A DNA stretch of 64,000 nucleotides from Halomonas ventosae (GTDB taxonomy: Bacteria > Pseudomonadota > Gammaproteobacteria > Pseudomonadales > Halomonadaceae). A model generated the notes under the pieces. That model was not told the origin of the DNA. It did no database searches and was given only the letters and a program-made list of their open reading frames with translations. Every line of letters starts with the position of its first letter. Position 1 is the stretch's first letter. This document shows positions 57,263-64,000 of the stretch, one piece after another. Both the position numbers and the translations under genes were made by a program. The DNA lies in assembly GCF_004363555.1 (NCBI RefSeq), contig NZ_SNZJ01000003.1, positions 62,001 through 126,000 of the forward strand, read 5' to 3'.

Positions 57263-59635
57263 TTAGCCCAGGGTCTCGCCGGCCAGCATGAACCAGGTCT
57301 CGAGCACCGCATCGGGGTTGAGCGACACGGAGTCGATGCCCTGCTCCATCAGCCACTTGGCCAGGTCCGGATGGTCCGAGGGGCCCTGGCCGCAGATGCC
57401 GATGTACTTGCCCTGAGCGTGACAGGCCTGGATGGCCATGGCCAGCAGCTTCTTCACGGCGGGGTTACGCTCGTCGAAGAGGTGGGCAACGATGCCGGAA
57501 TCGCGATCCAGGCCCAGGGTCAGCTGGGTCAGGTCGTTGGAGCCGATGGAGAAACCATCGAAGTACTCGAGGAACTCCTCGGCCAGCAGGGCGTTGGCCG
57601 GCAGCTCGCACATCATGATCACCTTGAGACCGTTCTCGCCCCGGGCCAGGCCGTTGGCGGCCAGCAGGTCGACCACCTCACGGGCCTCCTCGGTGGTGCG
57701 CACGAAGGGCACCATGATCTCGACGTTATCGAGCCCCATCACCTCGCGCACCCGCTTGAGCGCACGGCACTCCAGCTCGAAGCAGGGACGGAACGAGTCC
57801 GAGATGTAGCGCGAGGCGCCCCGGAAGCCGAGCATGGGGTTCTCCTCGCCCGGCTCGTAGAGCTTGCCGCCGATCAGGTTCTCGTACTCGTTGGACTTGA
57901 AGTCCGACAGGCGCACGATGACCCGCTTCGGGTAGAAGGAGGCCGCCAGGGTGGAGATGCCCTCGACCAGCTTGTCGACGTAGAACTCCACCGGGTCGCT
58001 GTAGCCGGCGGTGCGCAGGTCGATGGTCTGCTGCAGGTCGGCGGGCAGGGTGTCGTACTCGAGCAGCGCCTTGGGGTGTACCCCGATCATGCGGTTGATG
58101 ATGAACTCGAGCCGTGCCAGGCCGACCCCGGCATTGGGCAGGCTGGCAAAACTGAAGGCACGATCCGGGTTGCCGACGTTCATCATGATCTTGAAGGGGA
58201 TCTCGGGCATGGCGTCGACGCTGGTGACGTTGCGGTCGAATTCCAGCAGCCCCTCGTAGACGTGGCCGGCGTCCCCCTCGGCGCAGGAGACGGTGACGTC
58301 GCGCCCGTCATCCAGCGCCTCGGTAGCGTCCCCGCAGCCGACCACGGCGGGAATGCCCAGCTCGCGGGCAATGATCGCCGCATGGCAGGTGCGGCCGCCA
58401 CGGTTGGTGACGATCGCCGAGGCGCGCTTCATGATCGGCTCCCAGTCCGGGTCGGTCATGTCGGTGACCAGCACATCGCCGGGATTGACCTTCTCCATGT
58501 CGTCCGGGGAGAACACCACCTTGACCGCGCCGCGACCGATGCGCTGGCCGATGGCCCGGCCGGCCACCAGGGTGCGCCCCTTCTCCTTGAGCTGGAAGCG
58601 CTCGAGCTTGCCGCCCTCCTGCTGGGAGACCACTGTCTCGGGACGCGCCTGGACGATGTAGAGTTCGCCATCGTCGCCGTCCAGCGCCCACTCGATGTCC
58701 ATGGGGCGGCCGTAGTGCTCCTCGATGGTCACCGCCTGGCGGGCCAGCGCCATGATCTGCTCGTCGTCGATGCAGAAGCGCGCCCGGTCGGCCAGCGGCA
58801 CGTCCACCGTGGCCACCGACTTGCCAGCGCTGGTGTCGTCGGTGTAGATCATCTTGATCAGCTTGGAGCCGAGGTTGCGGCGCAGCACCGCCGGGCGGCC
58901 CGCGGCCAGGGTCGGCTTGTGGACATAGAACTCGTCGGGGTTCACCGCCCCCTGCACCACGGTCTCGCCCAGCCCCCAGGAGGCGGTGACGAAGACAGCG
59001 TCGCGGTAGCCGGACTCGGTGTCCAGGGTGAACATCACGCCCGAGGCGCCGGTCTCGGAGCGCACCATCTTCTGGATGCCGGCGGAGAGCGCCACGTTCT
59101 CGTGGGCATAGCCGCGATGGACGCGGTAGGAGATGGCGCGGTCGTTGAACAGCGAGGCGAAGACCTCGTGCACGGCGCGCTTGATGTTGTCGAAGCCCTC
59201 GATGTTGAGGAAGGTCTCCTGCTGACCGGCGAAGGAGGCGTCCGGCAGGTCCTCGGCGGTAGCCGAGCTGCGCACGGCGACCTTGAGGTTGGGATGCATC
59301 GCCGAGAGCGTCTCGTAGCTCTCGCGCAGGTAGCGCTCGAAGGTCGGCGGCAGCGGCGTGTCAATCACCCACTGGCGGATCTCGGCACCGGCCCTCGCCA
59401 GCTCGGCCACGTCATCGACGTCCAGGGTGGCGAGCCGGCGGTTGATGCGCTCGTTGAGTCCTTCGTGGGAGAGGAATTCGCGGTAGGCGTGTGCCGTGGT
59501 GGCGAACCCGCCGGGGACGGTGACACCCGCGCCGGACAGGTTGGAGATCATCTCGCCGAGGGAGGCGTTCTTGCCCCCGACCCGCTCGACATCGTCCATG
59601 CCCAATTGATCGAACCACTGAATGTAATCGTCCAT
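57263..59635 (-). CDS. ppsA: Phosphoenolpyruvate synthase
   Basis: 790 residues, full length. N-terminal nucleotide-binding domain about 1-340 ([35 protein letters not shown]), phosphohistidine domain with the catalytic His in [17 protein letters not shown], and C-terminal PEP-binding barrel ([46 protein letters not shown]). Makes PEP from pyruvate and ATP for gluconeogenesis. The regulator ppsR is divergent across 270 bp, the usual arrangement. I see no strong promoter match in that gap. Confidence 0.96.
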   Translation of the reverse strand: MDDYIQWFDQLGMDDVERVGGKNASLGEMISNLSGAGVTVPGGFATTAHAYREFLSHEGLNERINRRLATLDVDDVAELARAGAEIRQWVIDTPLPPTFERYLRESYETLSAMHPNLKVAVRSSATAEDLPDASFAGQQETFLNIEGFDNIKRAVHEVFASLFNDRAISYRVHRGYAHENVALSAGIQKMVRSETGASGVMFTLDTESGYRDAVFVTASWGLGETVVQGAVNPDEFYVHKPTLAAGRPAVLRRNLGSKLIKMIYTDDTSAGKSVATVDVPLADRARFCIDDEQIMALARQAVTIEEHYGRPMDIEWALDGDDGELYIVQARPETVVSQQEGGKLERFQLKEKGRTLVAGRAIGQRIGRGAVKVVFSPDDMEKVNPGDVLVTDMTDPDWEPIMKRASAIVTNRGGRTCHAAIIARELGIPAVVGCGDATEALDDGRDVTVSCAEGDAGHVYEGLLEFDRNVTSVDAMPEIPFKIMMNVGNPDRAFSFASLPNAGVGLARLEFIINRMIGVHPKALLEYDTLPADLQQTIDLRTAGYSDPVEFYVDKLVEGISTLAASFYPKRVIVRLSDFKSNEYENLIGGKLYEPGEENPMLGFRGASRYISDSFRPCFELECRALKRVREVMGLDNVEIMVPFVRTTEEAREVVDLLAANGLARGENGLKVIMMCELPANALLAEEFLEYFDGFSIGSNDLTQLTLGLDRDSGIVAHLFDERNPAVKKLLAMAIQACHAQGKYIGICGQGPSDHPDLAKWLMEQGIDSVSLNPDAVLETWFMLAGETLG

Positions 59636-59905
59636 GAGACCTCCCAGGATATCGACGAAGATGCATCATGCCGGCGGGTCGCTCGGGACTCGGGCATGAA
59701 GGGATGTTGGCGACTCTAACAGCGGCCTTCCATATTCGCCATTAGTCTAACATCGAAGTCACTGGAGGATTTTTACAACACCCGGCCGAATCGCCAGTCA
59801 TCTGTAGTGGCGAGAGGCGTGGCGGGCAGGAAAGCCGCCTCTTGTCCCGGCCTCGAGCAGCATCGACAATGGGCCTTACCTTCCCACTGGACACAGCGAG
59901 CCGCC

Positions 59906-60739
59906 ATGACGCGCACCGCCTTCTTCATCTCCGACGGCACCGGGATCACCGCCGAGAGCCTGGGACGCAGCCTGCTCGCCCAGTTCCAGAGCGTCGAGAT
60001 CCGTATGCTGACCAAGCCCTACATCGACTCCCTCGAGAAGGCCCGGACCCTGGTGGCGATCATCGAGGCCACGGCGGTGCGCGACGGCGAGCAGCCGATC
60101 ATCATCGACACCATCGTCGACGAGCAGATCCGCGAGGTGATCCGCCAGGCGCCCGGCTTCAAGGTCGACATCTTCTCGACCTTCCTCAAGCCGCTGGAGG
60201 AGGAACTGGAGGCCCACTCCTCCTACAGCGTCGGCCGTACCCACTCGATCGGCAAGGATGAGGTCTACATGGACCGCATCCACTCGGTGCACTTCGCCCT
60301 GGACAACGACGACGGGGCGCGCACCCACCAGTACGACAAGGCCGACATCATCCTCGTCGGGGTCTCGCGCTGCGGCAAGACCCCCACCTCGCTCTACCTG
60401 GCCCTGCAGTTCGGCATCCGCGCCGCCAATTACCCGCTCACGGAGGACGACCAGGACGAGAACGGCACCCTGAAGCTGCCCAGGGCCCTGGTGCCGCATC
60501 GCCACAAGCTGTTCGGGCTGACCATCGACCCCCGACGGCTGGCGGCGATCCGCCACGAGCGCCGGCCCAACAGCCGCTACAGCTCCATGGACCAGTGCGT
60601 CCAGGAGGTCGAGCAGGCCGAGGGACTCTATCGCCAGATGCATATCCCCTACATCGACACCACCCGCTTCTCCGTGGAGGAGATCTCCACACGGATGATC
60701 GCCGAGACCGGCCTGACACGGCGGTTTTCACCGCGATAA
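59906..60739 (+). CDS. ppsR: PpsR, PEP synthase kinase/phosphorylase (DUF299)
   Basis: 277 residues. [20 protein letters not shown] and the P-loop [15 protein letters not shown] are the DUF299 signature. It switches PEP synthase off and on by ADP-dependent phosphorylation and phosphate-dependent dephosphorylation of a Thr next to the catalytic His. That Thr-Cys-His is present in the neighbouring PpsA. ATG at 59906; the longer frame to 59807 is not conserved. A 14-copy heptamer begins 5 bp after the stop. Confidence 0.93.
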   Translation: MTRTAFFISDGTGITAESLGRSLLAQFQSVEIRMLTKPYIDSLEKARTLVAIIEATAVRDGEQPIIIDTIVDEQIREVIRQAPGFKVDIFSTFLKPLEEELEAHSSYSVGRTHSIGKDEVYMDRIHSVHFALDNDDGARTHQYDKADIILVGVSRCGKTPTSLYLALQFGIRAANYPLTEDDQDENGTLKLPRALVPHRHKLFGLTIDPRRLAAIRHERRPNSRYSSMDQCVQEVEQAEGLYRQMHIPYIDTTRFSVEEISTRMIAETGLTRRFSPR

Positions 60740-60744
60740 GAGCC

Positions 60745-60842
60745 GAGCGCCGAGCGCCGAGCGCCGAGCGCCGAGCGCCGAGCGCCGAGCGCCGAGCGCC
60801 GAGCGCCGAGCGCCGAGCGCCGAGCGCCGAGCGCCGAGCGCC
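60745..60842. repeat. Tandem repeat, 14 perfect copies of GAGCGCC
   Basis: 98 bp, 14 exact copies of the 7-bp unit GAGCGCC, starting just after the ppsR stop and ending before CAGCAGGAGG. The unit is not a multiple of three, so any reading through it cycles frames. No mutations between copies, which points to recent expansion or frequent slippage. Related unit GAACGCC occurs three times at 37499-37519. Confidence 0.95.
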
Positions 60843-60879
60843 AGCAGGAGGGTGCTCACGCATCAAGATGGCGACAAGC

Positions 60880-60917
60880 AAAGGCCTCCAGCAGGCGACT
60901 CTGCTGGAGGCTTTTCT
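60880..60917. terminator. Bidirectional terminator between ppsR and the CoA-transferase gene
   Basis: GCCTCCAGCAG (60884-60894), loop GCGACT, CTGCTGGAGGC (60901-60911), then TTTTCTT. An 11-bp stem with flanking A and T runs, so it can end ppsR transcripts; on the minus strand the flank CCTTTGC is a weaker T-tract for the CoA-transferase. Confidence 0.75.
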
Positions 60918-60940
60918 TGGCTGCTTGGCTGCTTGGCTGC
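60917..60940. repeat. Short tandem repeat, three copies of TTGGCTGC
   Basis: Three perfect 8-bp copies (60917-60924, 60925-60932, 60933-60940) between the terminator and the stop of the CoA-transferase gene. Second tandem repeat within 200 bp. Confidence 0.85.
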
Positions 60941-60946
60941 TTGCAG

Positions 60947-62167
60947 CTATCTCACCACCCCTGCCCTTCTGAGCTTGGCAATATCCTCGGGCGTCAGGCC
61001 CATCTCGGCGAGTATCGCATCGCTGTCCTGGCCGAGCCTGGGAGGCGCCACCTCGCTGGTGGCAGGCTCGCCGTCGAAACGTAGCGGGTTGGCGACCTGG
61101 GGCACCTCGAGATCGCCGCGGCGCAGCGTTCGGTGCAGGCCTCGATGGCGCACCTGGGGGTCGTCGAAGACCTCGGTCAGGGTGTTGATGGGGCCGGCGG
61201 GGATACCGCGCGCCTCCATCTCGGCCAGCCACTCATCGCGACCCCGCTCGAGCAGGATCCGCTGGATGAGCGTGACCAGCACCTCCCGGTTGCCGACCCG
61301 GGCGGCATTGGTGGCGTAGGCGGGATCCTCGGCCCACTCGGGGTGACCCAGCAGGTCGGCGAAGCGCGCGAACTGGGCATCGTTGCCCACGGTGAGCACC
61401 AGATGGCCATCGGCACAGGCAAACGCCTGGTAGGGCACGATATTGGGATGGGCGTTGCCATGGCGCTCGGGTGAACGGCCTTCGACCAGGGCATTGAGCG
61501 CCTGGTTGGCCAGGGTGGCCACCTGGACGTCGAGCAGGGCCAGGTCGATATGCTGCCCCCGCCCGGTGCGCGCACGCTCCTGCAGGGCGGCCAGCACCCC
61601 CACGGTGGCATAGAGGCCGGTCATCACGTCGGTGATGGCCACGCCGGTCTTCATGGGCATGCCGTCGGGCTCGCCGGAGAGGCTCATCAGCCCGCCCATG
61701 GCCTGGATCATGAAGTCGTAGCCGGCCCGATGGGCATAGGGACCGTCCTGGCCGAAGCCGGTGACCGAGCAGCCGATCAGCCGCGGGTTGATCGCCTTCA
61801 GGCTGGCGTAGTCGAGCCCGTACCTGGCCAGGCCGCCCACCTTGAAGTTCTCGAGCAGGATATCGGCGCCCTTCGCCAGTTCCCTGACCAGGGTCTGACC
61901 GCCCTCGGTGGCGATGTCCACGGCCAGCGACTGCTTGCCACGGTTGGCGCACAGGAAGTAGGCCGCCACCCGCTCGGCGTCGTCCTGCTTATCCTCAAGG
62001 TCTTCTGCCAGCCAGGGCGGTCCCCAGCCGCGGGTGTCATCCCCCCGCGAGGGGTGCTCGACCTTGATCACCCTGGCCCCGAGGTCGGCGAGCAGCTGGC
62101 CGGCCCAGGGCCCGGCCAGTACCCGCGACATATCGAGCACCGTGATGCCCTCAAGCGGTCCGCTCAT
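60947..62167 (-). CDS. CaiB/BaiF-family CoA-transferase, probably glutarate CoA-transferase
   Basis: 406 residues. Class III CoA-transferase: GPLEGITVLDMSRVLAGPWA, the catalytic Asp in the region of GYDFMIQAMGGLMSLSG, and GQHIDLALLDVQVATLANQ. The class makes a glutaryl-CoA type ester by transfer from succinyl-CoA or another donor. It lies 109 bp after the glutaryl-CoA dehydrogenase gene on the same strand, so a glutarate (lysine breakdown) role is likely by context. The ATG at 62167 has AAGGAG six bases upstream; the longer frame to 62221 is not supported. Confidence 0.87.
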   Translation of the reverse strand: MSGPLEGITVLDMSRVLAGPWAGQLLADLGARVIKVEHPSRGDDTRGWGPPWLAEDLEDKQDDAERVAAYFLCANRGKQSLAVDIATEGGQTLVRELAKGADILLENFKVGGLARYGLDYASLKAINPRLIGCSVTGFGQDGPYAHRAGYDFMIQAMGGLMSLSGEPDGMPMKTGVAITDVMTGLYATVGVLAALQERARTGRGQHIDLALLDVQVATLANQALNALVEGRSPERHGNAHPNIVPYQAFACADGHLVLTVGNDAQFARFADLLGHPEWAEDPAYATNAARVGNREVLVTLIQRILLERGRDEWLAEMEARGIPAGPINTLTEVFDDPQVRHRGLHRTLRRGDLEVPQVANPLRFDGEPATSEVAPPRLGQDSDAILAEMGLTPEDIAKLRRAGVVR

Positions 62168-62276
62168 CTGCAGCTCCTTGCTCGCTCTCACTCGGGGCTG
62201 ATCCGGCAACAAGCCCCACATCCTTCGACTCGTTCCCGACGCCCCACGTTAGACGCCCGTCATATGACCTGCCGGC

Positions 62277-63458
<1,182 letters not shown>

Positions 63459-63488
63459 GGGGTGTCCTCGATTGGCGTGCCGACAATT

Positions 63489-63511
63489 TCTACATTTTTA
63501 TCAAATGTAGA
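63489..63511. promoter_or_regulatory. Inverted repeat in the gcdH promoter
   Basis: TCTACATTT (63489-63497), spacer TTATC, AAATGTAGA (63503-63511): perfect 9-bp arms, 31 bp before the gcdH start. On the minus strand TTGGTC, 17 bp, TAGAAA is a weak promoter match overlapping it. In other bacteria gcdH is controlled by the LysR-type GcdR, whose gene is not in this window. Confidence 0.6.
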
Positions 63512-63559
63512 CCAAGACGACTCATCTGCCAAGTGCGACGTCGCCGGCTTGCTCCTCTT

Positions 63560-64000
63560 TCAGCGCGCTACCTGACGTCCCAGTTCGGCCCGGATCTGCC
63601 GCCAGGCGATCAGCGCGACCAGCAGGTTGGCGGCGAGCATCCCGGCGAAGACGCCGGTGCTGTCGGCCAGCCGCCCGCCCAGCCAGGCCAGCGGCACGGT
63701 CAGCGCGAAGAGCCTGACCACCGACAGTCGCATGGCCCGGGCGGGACGATGCAGGGCGTTGAAGGCGGAGACCGCCAGGATCACCACGCCCTGAGCACCG
63801 AGCCCCAGGGGCACCAGCCACAGGAAGCTGCGCAGCACCTCCCCGACCGCCTCGCGCTTGGCATAGCCGGCCACCAGCCAGGGCGCCAGCAGTTGCAGCA
63901 CGCCCCAGACCAGCAGCTGCCAGGCCAGCACGAAGACGAAACAGCCCAGGATCGCCCGGCGCACCCGGTCGTGCTGGCCGGCACCGGCATTCTGGCTGAT
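63560..64000 (-). CDS. MATE-family efflux transporter, C-terminal part
   Basis: The frame continues past the right edge; 147 codons including the stop are visible. The edge holds ISQNAGAGQHDRVRRAILGC, which is the conserved QNxGAGxxxR motif of MATE carriers, followed by four membrane helices. So this is roughly the last third of a Na+ or H+ coupled multidrug exporter. It ends 101 bp upstream of gcdH on the same strand. Confidence 0.85.
   Translation of the reverse strand: MSQNAGAGQHDRVRRAILGCFVFVLAWQLLVWGVLQLLAPWLVAGYAKREAVGEVLRSFLWLVPLGLGAQGVVILAVSAFNALHRPARAMRLSVVRLFALTVPLAWLGGRLADSTGVFAGMLAANLLVALIAWRQIRAELGRQVAR

Noticed and set aside
60745-60842. CRISPR array
   Set aside because: The unit is 7 bp without spacers; no cas genes in the window.

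Overview
The window is a continuous stretch of high-GC, gene-dense chromosome. Gene content and protein similarity point to a gammaproteobacterium of the Halomonas/Halomonadaceae type: PqiABC, a queCED operon, TrhP, MiaE, AcnB, RraA, a PpsA/PpsR pair, cyanide-insensitive-type cytochrome bd and glutaryl-CoA dehydrogenase. I see no rRNA, tRNA, CRISPR array, insertion sequence or prophage. Every gap between genes is under 300 bp. The longest are 45241-45517, 59636-59905 and 20582-20849.

Layout. 1-2106 is the 3' part of a P-type cation ATPase broken by a one-base insertion. 2185-5323 holds hrpB and a RutR-like TetR repressor on the minus strand. 5518-11693 is a purine-catabolism operon (xdhA-xdhB-xdhC-guaD) preceded by a RutR-type operator. 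11870-13558 is a membrane diguanylate cyclase. 13715-20581 (minus) is cydA-cydB-cydD-cydC followed by an adenine/adenosine deaminase, so purine genes flank the region. 20850-21833 is a Na+/Ca2+ exchanger and 21943-25567 is pqiABC. 25709-28170 is rhlE and two unknown genes. 28151-33748 holds an MFS carrier and an ABC/FtsX/HlyD export system. 33835-35908 is asparaginase, a DUF2789 protein, a 51-residue membrane protein and a SRPBCC protein.

35983-45240 is rich in tRNA-modification genes: trhP, queC-queE-queD with a Cys-cluster protein, and miaE with a DUF1289 protein. A 1305-residue STAND-type regulator follows miaE after a 33-bp gap and may be co-transcribed with it. It carries what looks like a catalytically dead nucleotide-cyclase domain between its BTAD and ATPase parts, and is the most unusual protein in the window.

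45518-64000 is mainly central metabolism and stress: acnB with a clear promoter and terminator, rraA, a membrane glycerophosphodiesterase, gamma-glutamyltransferase, a universal stress protein coupled to a LonB-type protease, a CigR/RcnB-like protein, ppsA with its regulator ppsR divergent, a glutarate CoA-transferase/glutaryl-CoA dehydrogenase pair, and the C-terminus of a MATE transporter. A perfect 14-copy heptamer repeat (unit GAGCGCC) follows ppsR. A related 3-copy repeat (GAACGCC) lies upstream of queC.

Most of the window is ordinary core genome. The best leads are the regulator next to miaE, the RutR-type operator before xdh, the operator-like inverted repeats before cydA and gcdH, the heptamer repeats, and the frameshifted ATPase.
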